In this document: positions 17,214 to 25,130 of the stretch, one piece after another
Layout: each line of letters starts with the position of its first letter
Numbering within the stretch: position 1 is the stretch's first letter
Assembly (NCBI RefSeq): GCF_018135625.1
Contig: NZ_CP073078.1
Span: 4,868,501-4,932,500 of the forward strand
Length of the DNA stretch: 64,000 nucleotides
Reading direction: 5' to 3'
From: Phenylobacterium montanum
Lineage (GTDB): Bacteria > Pseudomonadota > Alphaproteobacteria > Caulobacterales > Caulobacteraceae
Translations under genes and position numbers: made by a program
The notes under the pieces: generated by a model
What the model saw: the letters and a program-made list of their open reading frames with translations, nothing else
What the model was told of the DNA's origin: nothing
The model's database searches: none

Positions 17214-18704
17214 CTATTCGACCACCGCCAGCACCGCTTCGGCGAGCGCCTCGGTCGGCTGGTCGGCGTCGAACACGCGCCAGGCTGGACCTAGGTCTGT
17301 GGGTTCGGTCTGCGAGGCGGCGACTGCCGGCCCTGCGTCCGAGGCGTCGCCGTGGCGACCGGCCACGCGGCTCAGCCGCACCTCCATCGAGCCTTTCAGC
17401 CACACACCGACGAAACGCGCGCCCTCCGCCACCTGTTCGATGGCGTCTCGCTGCGCCTCGTCCTGAAAGGTCGCGTCGGCGATGACAGCTGCGTCTGCAT
17501 CCAGAGCGGCGCGGGCGTGCTCGGCCATCCGCGCATAGACATCCGTGCGCGCCTGGGGCGCATAAGGGTCCGCCTGGGACGGGCCATGCTTGCGGATGAC
17601 GTCGGTTCTCAGGATTCGCGCGCCACAGGGGCCGCCCAGGCCGGGTGCGACCGCGCGGGCCAGGGTGGTCTTGCCGGTCCCCGATAGCCCGCCGACCGCC
17701 ATCAGCAACGGCTCGGACGGCTGCAGCAGGGCATGGGCCAAGGCCCTGTACCGCGCAGCCTGCGCCAGGTCGCGGGCCTCCACCGAGACCGCCATCCTGA
17801 TCGCTGCTCGCATGGCCGTGAACAGCGGCAGCAGGGCGAGGGCGTCTTCGCCTTCGCCGGCGGCGTCCCAATAGGCGTTCATCGCCCGGTTCGCCAGGGC
17901 GTCGAGGCCGCGGGCCCTCAGGTCCATGAACAGGAAGGCGACGTCGTAGAGCAGGTCTCCGGTGGCCAGGGCCGGATCGAATTCGAGCGCGTCGAACGGG
18001 GTCGGCTCGCCCCGGTAGAGGCAGATATTGCGCAGGTGCAGGTCGCCATGGCCGCGCACGACCTTGCCGGCCTTGCGGCGGGCCTCGATTAGGGGGCCGC
18101 GCCGCGCCAGCTCTTGCTCGAGCCGCGACAGCAGCGGCTCGGAGGCGGACTCAAGCCCCATGGCCTGAGCAGCCTCGGCCTCGGTCTGGCCCAGGCCCTC
18201 GATGATGCGGTGGTAGTCCGGCGGGCGTCCGGTTTCGGGGTGGGGCGGCAGGGTCCGATGGAACGCCGCGACGCGCTGCGCCGTCCTCTCCACCTGGCCC
18301 GCGTCCAGCCGGCCGTCGTCGGCCAGTTCGCTGAGCAGGGCGCGGTCTTCGAAGCGCTTCATGCGGACCACATAGTCCAGCGGCGGACCAGAGCCGCCGA
18401 CGCGGATGCTTCCATCGGCCATGCCTACGACCGGGAACACCGCCTCGTAGAGGCCCGGCGCGAGGGGCCGGTTGACTTCCAACTCCGCCTCGCACAGGCG
18501 CCGCCGCGCCTCCAGCGTCGAAAGGTCGGCGAACGGGTGGCGCAGGGCGCGCTTGAGCTTGTAGGCGTGGTCGCGGCCCAGGAAGAGGTGCGACATGTGG
18601 GTGTCGATACGTTTCAGCGGGCCAGGTTCGCCGGTGGCCGCGCCGCTTTCCAGGGCGGAGACGGTCGGGGCCTGAACTGGGTTCAGAGGTATGTCCGGCG
18701 GCAT
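17214..18704 (-). CDS. Fused aminoglycoside-phosphotransferase-like / AAA ATPase (COG0645-type) protein
   Basis: A 496-residue two-domain protein. The N-terminal part (to about 330) resembles phosphotransferase-fold kinases, with the catalytic-loop signature GHGDLHLRNICLY and the metal-binding ALEFDPALATGDLLYD. The C-terminal part (about 340-496) is a P-loop domain with GLSGTGKTTLA followed by LRTDVIRK, as in gluconokinase-like COG0645 proteins. This fusion is common in low-oxygen stress clusters together with Usp and Hsp20 genes; its substrate is not established. It is convergent with Hsp20. A FixK-like box 64 bp upstream supports membership in the same regulon. Confidence 0.85.
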   Translation of the reverse strand: MPPDIPLNPVQAPTVSALESGAATGEPGPLKRIDTHMSHLFLGRDHAYKLKRALRHPFADLSTLEARRRLCEAELEVNRPLAPGLYEAVFPVVGMADGSIRVGGSGPPLDYVVRMKRFEDRALLSELADDGRLDAGQVERTAQRVAAFHRTLPPHPETGRPPDYHRIIEGLGQTEAEAAQAMGLESASEPLLSRLEQELARRGPLIEARRKAGKVVRGHGDLHLRNICLYRGEPTPFDALEFDPALATGDLLYDVAFLFMDLRARGLDALANRAMNAYWDAAGEGEDALALLPLFTAMRAAIRMAVSVEARDLAQAARYRALAHALLQPSEPLLMAVGGLSGTGKTTLARAVAPGLGGPCGARILRTDVIRKHGPSQADPYAPQARTDVYARMAEHARAALDADAAVIADATFQDEAQRDAIEQVAEGARFVGVWLKGSMEVRLSRVAGRHGDASDAGPAVAASQTEPTDLGPAWRVFDADQPTEALAEAVLAVVE

Positions 18705-18767
18705 GACGGCCTCGATCGGATGCGGGCGGCTGCAGGCTCAGCCTGACGTCCCAATCCGTGGGCGGCC

Positions 18768-18781
18768 TTGATCAGGGTCAG
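18768..18781 (-). promoter_or_regulatory. FixK/FNR-like box upstream of the phosphotransferase/ATPase gene
   Basis: Read on the minus strand, CTGACCCTGATCAA matches TTGA-N6-TCAA with one mismatch. Its centre lies about 70 bp before the start codon at 18704, nearly the same spacing as the perfect box upstream of the universal stress protein. Confidence 0.55.
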
Positions 18782-18946
18782 CGCAGGCCGGCGCCGCGTC
18801 AAGCGAGGCGGGGGATGGGCCTACCTCAATTACGCGATGTCACCGTAATTCGAAGCCGCGTGCCTGGCGAAGGGCGAGTTTCTGGAACTGCGCCAAGGCG
18901 TAAGAACGACCCTACCCGGAAGTTCGGAATGACGGGGCGGCTTGGC

Positions 18947-19050
18947 GGGGACATGCGCCGAAGGTGCGTGTCCCCTGCCGACTTCGGGGCGTGGGAACGA
19001 GTCAAATCGCTCGACCAACATGGGGACACGCACCTTCGGCGCATGTCCCC
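18947..19050. repeat. Nested palindrome: perfect 29-nt inverted repeat
   Basis: Arms at 18947-18975 and 19022-19050 are exact reverse complements with a 46-nt loop. Each arm is itself nearly palindromic: it begins GGGGACATGCGCC and ends GGTGCGTGTCCCC. The whole can therefore fold as one long hairpin or as two small ones. It is the only organised structure in the 18705-19287 gene-free stretch apart from the FixK-like box. No homologous copy occurs elsewhere in the window. Confidence 0.85.
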
Positions 19051-19287
19051 AGGGCAGCTCACCACCCCGTGCAGCCGCGCGACCAGTCCGTTTTCGGCGT
19101 CGGAGCCCCAGGCTTCCCGAGCGGCAGATACCAAACCGGCACGGGGCGGCTGAATACGTGCGTCAGCCGACTTTGATTGCGCGTTTAGATTGCTACGGTA
19201 GCATATCTGGCCATGCATGTTCCTTACGACGATATTTCCTCAAGCCGTTGACCGACCAGATGCCGCGCAGCTTCAGGGAACAGTAGT

Positions 19288-19950
19288 TTGATCCGGCGAG
19301 CGCTTCTGATTGGCACTTTACTCGCTTGCGCTGGCTGCGAGCGCGATGTGCACACATATCGATACCGATTGACCCTCGTCGTGAACGATAACGGGCAGCT
19401 CCATAGAGGCTCGACCGTCGCGGAAGTGCGCACCTGGACTGCCCAGAGCATTGATCAAGGCGACATGGCTCATCAGGCCCCGAAGGGGCAGGCTGTTGTA
19501 GTGGATCTTGGTCGTGGCCGCGTGCTCTTTGGTCTCATAAGCGGGGCGGGGCTTGCAGTGCCGGCCGACCCCAGTAAACCGAGATGGATGGGCGGTGCAT
19601 ACCCTATTCTTACTACAAAATTCGGGCTTGCCGATACATCACCCTCTCGGCGGGAAACCCGAACGGTAGAGCCATCACCTCTAGCGCGGGAGGAGATGCC
19701 GCCTCTCGTGATGCTACGCGATCTGAACAATCCGTTGTCGGCCCAATATGTGGACCCAACTGACCTCCAGTCCATATTTGGATCTGGAGTAAGCCTTCAA
19801 TCGGCGACGATAGAGTTAACCAGTGATCCCTTGACAACCGGCTTTAGCAACCGCTTCAAGTGGGCGCTTGGGCCTGATTTTGGCAGTAGAACTTGTAGTG
19901 TCGACGACCCGTGCCTGCACAATTATCAATTCGTGTCTGGTATAAGGTGA
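19288..19950 (+). CDS. Putative lipoprotein of unknown function
   Basis: A 220-residue product with a short positively charged start, a hydrophobic core and a candidate lipobox ending at Cys14 or Cys17 (LIGTLLACAGC), so it is probably an outer- or inner-membrane lipoprotein. The start is TTG, preceded by AGGGAA about ten bases upstream. The mature part is polar with two Cys near the C terminus and no family I recognise. Base composition and codon use (AGA, ATA, many A/T third positions) are clearly lower in GC than the neighbours, which suggests acquired DNA. It stands alone between palindromic or repeated intergenic sequences. Confidence 0.62.
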   Translation: MIRRALLIGTLLACAGCERDVHTYRYRLTLVVNDNGQLHRGSTVAEVRTWTAQSIDQGDMAHQAPKGQAVVVDLGRGRVLFGLISGAGLAVPADPSKPRWMGGAYPILTTKFGLADTSPSRRETRTVEPSPLAREEMPPLVMLRDLNNPLSAQYVDPTDLQSIFGSGVSLQSATIELTSDPLTTGFSNRFKWALGPDFGSRTCSVDDPCLHNYQFVSGIR

Positions 19951-19975
19951 ACAACCAACCCGTTATTACGGAGGT

Positions 19976-20021
19976 GCAGATCGATACACCCTGCGCGAGC
20001 AGATCGATACATCCTGCGCGA
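19976..20021. repeat. Tandem direct repeat, 2 x 23 bp
   Basis: Two adjacent 23-bp units starting GCAGATCGATACA (19976-19998 and 19999-20021) differ by one base. They lie just downstream of the putative lipoprotein in a low-GC, 347-bp gap (19951-20297) that otherwise holds only the promoter-like sequence at 20259-20287. Confidence 0.75.
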
Positions 20022-20258
20022 TTCGTTAATTCATTTCTTCAAGCTGCTGACAGGCCAACTTTCACAAGCTTCTAGTGTTCGATAACGGCCCAAAATCTGC
20101 ACTGCAAGCATCCAATTTCAAGCTTGAGAGCCGTCATGAATGACGCCCTTTTTCTCGCTATGTTGGCGATGGATACAGGTCGCTGACGGCGAGAGTCCGC
20201 ACTCGAGCCAACGGCAACTCATGGCGCATATTCGTCGCCCCTTGTGCGAGAGCCGACG

Positions 20259-20287
20259 TTGACAAGCTTGTCGAAAAATGTTCCTAT
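20259..20287 (+). promoter_or_regulatory. Sigma70-like promoter with palindrome, possibly leaderless
   Basis: TTGACA (20259-20264) and TCCTAT (20282-20287) are 17 bp apart. The 12-bp perfect palindrome GACAAGCTTGTC (20261-20272) overlaps the -35 and could be an operator. Transcription would begin within a few bases of the ATG at 20298, which has no evident ribosome site, so the mRNA may be leaderless. Confidence 0.45.
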
Positions 20288-20297
20288 ATGTCACATC

Positions 20298-20960
20298 ATG
20301 CATCAGCCCGAACCCTCCGACTTCGACGACGCCCCCGCGGCGGACCCCGTGTCCGCGGCGGCGATGGCGCGTGGGGTGGCGGAGCGGCAGTTGGCGTTTC
20401 TGGACCGGCTGGCGGAAGCCGGGACGCGGATGGCCGAGGCCCTAGCGCAGAGGACCGTCGAGGATGCGGCGGCCGGCGGGAACGCCGAGGGGCTGGATCG
20501 GGCGTTCCAGAAAGTCACCCGGGCGGTGCGGCTGACGCTCGCCTTGCAGACCAAGGCAGTCAAGGACCTGGCGGCGCTGGAGGCTGGGTGCGTTCGCGTC
20601 ACGGAGGCGGCGCCGCAGGAAGACCCGCTGGATAAGCGTCGGCGAAGGATCGCGCGGATCGTGAACCGGGTGGTGGCCGATGACGAGGCCACGGCCTGGA
20701 AGGCTGAGCGGCTCTGCGGGCGGGTCTGGGAGCGGCTTTCCGACGAAGACATCTACGGCGATGTCCTCTCCAAGCCGATCGGCGTGGTGATCGAGATGAT
20801 CTGCCGGGATCTGGAGATCCCGGTGAACTGGGTGCATCTGGCCAGGGAGGCCTGGGCGGTTCAGGAGATGGCGAATGGCGACGAGACTTCGCCGTTCGTG
20901 GCGCCGGATGGGGCCTATGTGCGGCTGTTTCGGCCGCCGCCCTTGGCTGGGGCGCCGTAA
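20298..20960 (+). CDS. Conserved-looking protein of unknown function
   Basis: A 220-residue soluble protein, mostly alpha-helical by composition. It has an acidic N terminus (HQPEPSDFDD), a long Ala/Leu/Arg helical stretch (about 25-105), the basic cluster DKRRRRIARIVNRV (about 112-125), and a C-terminal half with WERLSDEDIYGDVLSKPIG. No recognised domain, signal peptide or membrane segment is present. The basic helix next to a region resembling small DNA- or RNA-binding proteins is suggestive only. Codon use is typical of the chromosome, unlike the lipoprotein gene before it. The start at 20298 follows directly after the promoter-like sequence. Confidence 0.65.
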   Translation: MHQPEPSDFDDAPAADPVSAAAMARGVAERQLAFLDRLAEAGTRMAEALAQRTVEDAAAGGNAEGLDRAFQKVTRAVRLTLALQTKAVKDLAALEAGCVRVTEAAPQEDPLDKRRRRIARIVNRVVADDEATAWKAERLCGRVWERLSDEDIYGDVLSKPIGVVIEMICRDLEIPVNWVHLAREAWAVQEMANGDETSPFVAPDGAYVRLFRPPPLAGAP

Positions 20961-20985
20961 TTTCCCTTCTCCGTTTCTAAAGTTA

Positions 20986-21122
20986 CGTCATCCCGGCCGG
21001 AGCGCAGCGTAGAGCCGGGACCCAGCCGCACTGACCTTGACGCTGCATAGTAGCACGTCTGGGGCGGGGGTGCTGGGTCCCGGCTCTCCAGCCCGCTGCG
21101 CGGGCTTGCGGCCGGGATGACG
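20986..21122. repeat. Palindromic intergenic repeat related to family A
   Basis: The outer arms begin CGTCATCCCGGCCGG and end CCGGCCGGGATGACG-like; inside them lie GCCGGGACCCAG and CTGGGTCCCGGC. The same TCATCCCGGC and GCCGGGACCCAG blocks occur in family A (16992 and 53803), here separated by extra small hairpins. It sits between convergent genes (20960 and 21158). Confidence 0.75.
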
Positions 21123-21157
21123 GCTCAAAAATTGGACCTCGATCAACCAACCAAAAC

Positions 21158-22156
21158 TCAAATTTCGATCACCTGTCCCAGCCCCTGTTCGCGCGCCCGT
21201 TCCAGCACCAGGTGCGCGCTGGCCAGGTCCTGGGCGGCGATGCCGAGGGACTTGTAGAGGGTGATGTCGGTTTCGCTCAGCCGGCCCTGGACGGCGCCGG
21301 TGGCGACCTCACCGATCTCGCCCAGGATGTGGCTTTCGTCGAGGGCGCCGGCCTGGACGGCGCGGCGAAATTCTCCGCCCTCGTTCAGGGTCGATTCCCG
21401 CCGGTCGACGAACAGGCGGGCGCGGAGCAGGGCATTGGTGTCGATCTCGGCGGCGCTGGGCACGCTGGAGCCGACCACGTTCAGGTGGGCGCCGGGGGCG
21501 ATCATCTCGCCGGTCAGGATCGGGTCTTTGGCGCCGGTCAGGGTGCAGATCAGGTCGGCGCCCCGGGCCGCCTCGGCCACGCGGGCCGCGGTTTCGATGG
21601 CAAGGCCCAGGCGCCGGCCTTCGGCCTCGGCGAAGGCTGTGGCCTGTTCGGGGCGGCGGGCCCAGACCCGCACCCGGCGCAGGGGGCGCACCAGGCTCAT
21701 GGCCTCGAGATGGGTGTGCGCCTGCTCGCCGGCGCCCAGTATGGCGAGGTCGCCGGCGTCGGGGCGGGCCAGCAGGCCGGTGGCGAGGCCGCTGGCGGCG
21801 GCGGTGCGGATGGCGGTGATCGCGGCGGCGTCCATCATCGCGACGGGCAGGCCGTGCTCGGGCTCGAACAGCATGACGAGGCCCAGGTGCGAGGAATAGC
21901 CGTCCGCTACATTGCCGGGGAACAGGCTGAGCAGCTTGACGCCGAAGCCGTCCGGCTCGGCCAGGGCGCCCGGCATCACCCCGAACATGCCCTTGCCCCC
22001 GGGCAGGCGGATCACCGAGCGCAGGGGGATCACCGCGCGGCCCTGGCTGACCGCGGCCATGGTGGTCCCCATCAGGTCGATGCATTCGGCCATGGGCAGG
22101 AGGGCGCGGATGTCCGAGCCGTTCAGCACGCGGATCTGGACCGTTCGGTGGCTCAT
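21158..22156 (-). CDS. Ornithine cyclodeaminase / mu-crystallin family protein
   Basis: A 332-residue NAD(P)-binding enzyme of the OCD/mu-crystallin family. Members include ornithine cyclodeaminase, alanine dehydrogenase and ketimine (pyrroline-2-carboxylate) reductases. The dinucleotide fold shows LAILGAGEQAHTHLEAM, followed by RVRVWARRPEQA and DLICTLTGAKDPIL. The N-terminal substrate-binding region includes VIRLPGGKGMFGVMPGAL, as usual for the family. No neighbouring gene fixes the substrate; a pyrroline-2-carboxylate reductase would fit the hydroxyproline locus 12 kb away, but that is speculative. Confidence 0.87.
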   Translation of the reverse strand: MSHRTVQIRVLNGSDIRALLPMAECIDLMGTTMAAVSQGRAVIPLRSVIRLPGGKGMFGVMPGALAEPDGFGVKLLSLFPGNVADGYSSHLGLVMLFEPEHGLPVAMMDAAAITAIRTAAASGLATGLLARPDAGDLAILGAGEQAHTHLEAMSLVRPLRRVRVWARRPEQATAFAEAEGRRLGLAIETAARVAEAARGADLICTLTGAKDPILTGEMIAPGAHLNVVGSSVPSAAEIDTNALLRARLFVDRRESTLNEGGEFRRAVQAGALDESHILGEIGEVATGAVQGRLSETDITLYKSLGIAAQDLASAHLVLERAREQGLGQVIEI

Positions 22157-22355
22157 GTTGCAGCGGGACCCACAAGGTTTCCGGATGCCGCGAACAGTCG
22201 GCCGGACATTGCTAAAACGCCAGCCGATTTGCTGCGCCGCCCCGCAGAGGTTCCCTTGCGGCCTTCAAAAAACCTTGTCTTGCAACGACCTATCGCGGCG
22301 GGGCACACCGCGCCACGAAAAGGCGGGGGGTATAGTAACCGTCAAAGGATTTGTC

Positions 22356-22565
22356 ATGACCGAGCCCCTGGAACTGCCGCCGACGATCAGCGTCGGGCCG
22401 ACCGGCGTCGATGTGTCGGTGTTCACCGCCGAGGGCGCCATGGTCCAGATCGTGCTGCCGCGGCCCGGCGGCCTCTATGCGATCCCCGAGCAGGAGATCA
22501 TCGACAAGGCGCGCGAGCTGGCCTCCGCCGCCCTGCGCTCGGCCGCCGACGCGCTGGCCCACTGA
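22356..22565 (+). CDS. Small protein of unknown function (69 aa)
   Basis: A 69-residue acidic protein starting MTEPLELPPTISVG. It has a short beta-like region followed by a C-terminal helix (EIIDKARELASAALRSAADAL). A ribosome site AAAGGA (22344-22349) precedes the ATG by six bases, and third-position GC is high as in real genes here. No family recognised. It is divergent from the ornithine cyclodeaminase gene and followed by a palindromic repeat. Confidence 0.6.
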   Translation: MTEPLELPPTISVGPTGVDVSVFTAEGAMVQIVLPRPGGLYAIPEQEIIDKARELASAALRSAADALAH

Positions 22566-22598
22566 GAGCCCGTTTGAACAAGGACGCATGAGCTGGTT

Positions 22599-22713
22599 TG
22601 CGTGGTTCGAGACGCTCGCTCGCGCGAGCCCTCACCATGACGAGGTGGGGTGGGCTGCACAAAAGCCAGTCATGGTGAGGAGCGACCCGAAGGGGCGCGT
22701 CTCGAACCACGCA
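22599..22713. repeat. Palindromic intergenic repeat, family B copy 1
   Basis: The outer arms are TGCGTGGTTCGAGACGC and its reverse complement (22599-22615 and 22697-22713). The inside contains CCTCACCATGAC and GTCATGGTGAGG as a second inverted pair. Near-identical element at 46340-46455 and a diverged one at 31537-31646. Confidence 0.9.
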
Positions 22714-22847
22714 GCGGCGTCACCACTGCGATTTCCAAAACAGCCTGTGAGGGGCTGGCTATTGGATTTCGATAACGACACAATCGTTCAGGTCGGGTTC
22801 ATCGCCCAGGATCGACCCTGCGGCTACGTCAAACGAGAGACCGCGCC

Positions 22848-25121
22848 ATGAAGATCCGTTCCCTGGTCCTTGGGCTGATGACCACCTGCGCCGCCAGCGC
22901 CCTGGCCGCCGCCGCCCTGGCCGATCCTCCGGCGCGCGTGGGCCGGATCTCCTACGTCGACGGCGCGGTCTCGCTGCAGCCGCCGCAGGAGGATTTCTGG
23001 ACCGAGGCCAGCCGCAACTATCCGGTGGCCCAGGGCGAGGCCTTCTGGACCGGCGACAGCGGCCGGGCCGAGCTGCAGATCGGGGCGATGGAGGCCTGGC
23101 TGGACAGCCAGACCCAGCTGGACGTGGTGAGCCTGGACTATGGCCAGACGCGCCTGTCCCTGGCCCAGGGCTCGCTGGAGCTGAGGGTCTGGCGGGTTCC
23201 GCGCGGCGGGATCAGCATTTCGACCCCGGCCGGCGACGTGCGCATCGACTATGCCGGCCTCTACCGCATCGACGTCGGCGCGCCGCAGCCCGACGGTTCC
23301 TATCCTGAGGTCGCGGTGACCACGTTCGAGGGCGAGTCGGGCGCGCCGGGCCCGGACGGCCTGATGGCGGTGAACGCCGGCGAGGCCATGGTGATCGACC
23401 CGGGCTATGCGCCGCAGCCGGTCGAGCTGCAGTACGCCGCCCTGGACGACTGGGCGCACGACCGCGAGACCCGCGAGAACTGGAGCTGGCGCGACGACGT
23501 CTCGCCGGCCCTGACCGGCTCGGAAGAACTGGGCCGCTACGGCGACTATCAGTACACACCCGACTATGGCCAGGTCTGGTTCCCGCGCGAGGTGCCGGCC
23601 GACTGGGCGCCCTATCGCTATGGCCACTGGGCCTATGTGCAGCCGTGGGGCTGGACCTGGATCGACGACCAGCCCTGGGGTTTCGCGCCGTTCCACTACG
23701 GCCGCTGGGCCCAGGTCGGCGGGCGCTGGGGCTGGGTGGCGGGTTCGGTCGCGGCCGAGCCGGTCTATGCCCCGGCCATGGTGGCCTTTGTCGGCGGCCA
23801 CGGCTGGAGCGTCGGGATCGGCATCGGCGGCGGGGGCGGCGGCGAGGCCATGGGCTGGGTGCCGCTGGCGCCGGGCGAGGTCTATCGCCCCAGCTATCAG
23901 GTCAGCGACACCTATATCCGCCAGGTCAACGTGACCAATGTCAGCCGGACCACGATCAACAACATCACCGTCAACAACACGACGGTGAACAACGTGACCG
24001 TCAACAACTACCGCAACGCTCCGGCGGCGGTGGTGGTGCGCCAGGACGCCTTCGCCCGCGGGGCGCCGGTGCAGAAGGCGGTGGTGCCGGTTTCGGCACA
24101 GATGCTGGCCAGCGCGCCGGTGGCCGCGGCCGCCAGCCGGCCCTTGCCGGCGCCGACCCCTGAGGCCCGCGCCGCCGCTTTCGTCCGGCCGGGCGTCGGA
24201 GCGGCTGCAGCTGCGGGCGGGCCTGCCGCCATACCGCAGGTGGTCCACGCCGCCCCGCCGCCTGCGCGGCTGCAGGCGGTCCGGGCCGCGGTGGTGGCCC
24301 AACCGTCCAGCGGCGGGGCGCATCCGCCGCCGATCGCCGGGGCCGCGATCGCCGCCCCGCATCCGGCTGGAGCGCCGCGCCCGGCGATGGTGGCGCCGGC
24401 CCAGCTGGCCAATCCCGCCGCCCAGGCTCGCCGTGGCCCGCCGCCGCCGAGCACTGTGACGCCGCCGCCCGGCTATACCGCCAGGCCGGCTGCGGCTGGG
24501 CCTGCCGCGGCTCCGCCTGCCCAGGCCGCAACGCCGAACGTTCCGCCCCGGCGCATGCCGCAGATCCCGCCCTCGGCCCTGCCGCCGACCTCGGGGCCGG
24601 CCGCCAGGCCAGCGCCTATGCCATCCGTCCCTGCGCCTGTCAGGCCGGCGCCCCAGCCGCAGGCTCCGGCGCCGGCTCTCGCCCAGCCCAGGCCGCCGGC
24701 AGCCTCGCCGTCGCCGACCTACGGGCCGGCAAGGCCTCCGGCCGCCCAGCCCATCTCGCCTTCCGCTGCGCCGCGGACTCCGGCGCCTTCACCGGGCTAC
24801 GGACCGCCGCCGCTTCGGCCCGCGCCGCCGACAGCCTCGCCGTCGCCGACCTATGGGCCGGCAAGGCCTCCGGCCGCCCAGCCGGCCCCGCCTTCCGCTG
24901 CGCCGCGGACCCCGGCGCCTTCACCGGGCTACGGACCGCCGCCGCCTCGGCCCGCGCCGCCGCCTCCCGCCGCGCTGCAAGCCAGGCCGGTCGCGCCGCC
25001 GCCCTCCGCGGCCCAAGCCAGGCCAGCTGTCCCGCCGCCCGCCCAGGCCAAGCCTGCGGAACGGCCCAAGCCGCCGCAGAATGAGGAAGACAAGAAGCGG
25101 CCAGAGCCGCCGCAGCGCTGA
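22848..25121 (+). CDS. FecR/DUF6600-like exported protein with Pro-rich repeat tail
   Basis: A 757-residue exported protein. The signal peptide (1-25) is followed by a FecR-like region (about 30-190: RVGRISYVDGAVSL, LSLAQGSLELRV). A Trp/Tyr-rich region (about 225-330) has repeated WAPYRYGHWAYVQPWGWTW-type units, as in DUF6600 proteins. A Gly-rich stretch and an Asn/Thr/Val segment (about 360-390) come next. The last 350 residues are Pro/Ala-rich and include two 44-residue tandem repeats. Known members are often next to sigma factors, but none is seen here. A surface or periplasmic structural role is inferred; the tail may span the envelope. Confidence 0.82.
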   Translation: MKIRSLVLGLMTTCAASALAAAALADPPARVGRISYVDGAVSLQPPQEDFWTEASRNYPVAQGEAFWTGDSGRAELQIGAMEAWLDSQTQLDVVSLDYGQTRLSLAQGSLELRVWRVPRGGISISTPAGDVRIDYAGLYRIDVGAPQPDGSYPEVAVTTFEGESGAPGPDGLMAVNAGEAMVIDPGYAPQPVELQYAALDDWAHDRETRENWSWRDDVSPALTGSEELGRYGDYQYTPDYGQVWFPREVPADWAPYRYGHWAYVQPWGWTWIDDQPWGFAPFHYGRWAQVGGRWGWVAGSVAAEPVYAPAMVAFVGGHGWSVGIGIGGGGGGEAMGWVPLAPGEVYRPSYQVSDTYIRQVNVTNVSRTTINNITVNNTTVNNVTVNNYRNAPAAVVVRQDAFARGAPVQKAVVPVSAQMLASAPVAAAASRPLPAPTPEARAAAFVRPGVGAAAAAGGPAAIPQVVHAAPPPARLQAVRAAVVAQPSSGGAHPPPIAGAAIAAPHPAGAPRPAMVAPAQLANPAAQARRGPPPPSTVTPPPGYTARPAAAGPAAAPPAQAATPNVPPRRMPQIPPSALPPTSGPAARPAPMPSVPAPVRPAPQPQAPAPALAQPRPPAASPSPTYGPARPPAAQPISPSAAPRTPAPSPGYGPPPLRPAPPTASPSPTYGPARPPAAQPAPPSAAPRTPAPSPGYGPPPPRPAPPPPAALQARPVAPPPSAAQARPAVPPPAQAKPAERPKPPQNEEDKKRPEPPQR
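24701..24964 (+). repeat. Two 132-bp tandem repeats inside the DUF6600-like gene
   Basis: The units 24701-24832 and 24833-24964 are near identical and encode 44-residue blocks starting ASPSPTYGPARPPAAQP. The period is a multiple of three, so changes in copy number would keep the frame. Confidence 0.85.
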
Positions 25122-25130
25122 GGCGGCTCG

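Noticed and set aside
18758-19153. Open frame through the nested palindrome
   Set aside because: It crosses the inverted repeat and shows no coding bias; the region is better read as non-coding.
18705-20300. Prophage or integrative element
   Set aside because: No integrase, att-like duplication, tRNA or structural phage gene is visible; only composition and repeats hint at acquisition.
22824-24362. Minus-strand 512-codon open frame opposite the DUF6600-like gene
   Set aside because: Composition follows from the complement of the Pro/Ala-rich gene; no start signal or motif.
24701-24964. Tandem repeats as a CRISPR array
   Set aside because: Only two long adjacent units without spacers, in frame inside a Pro-rich coding region.
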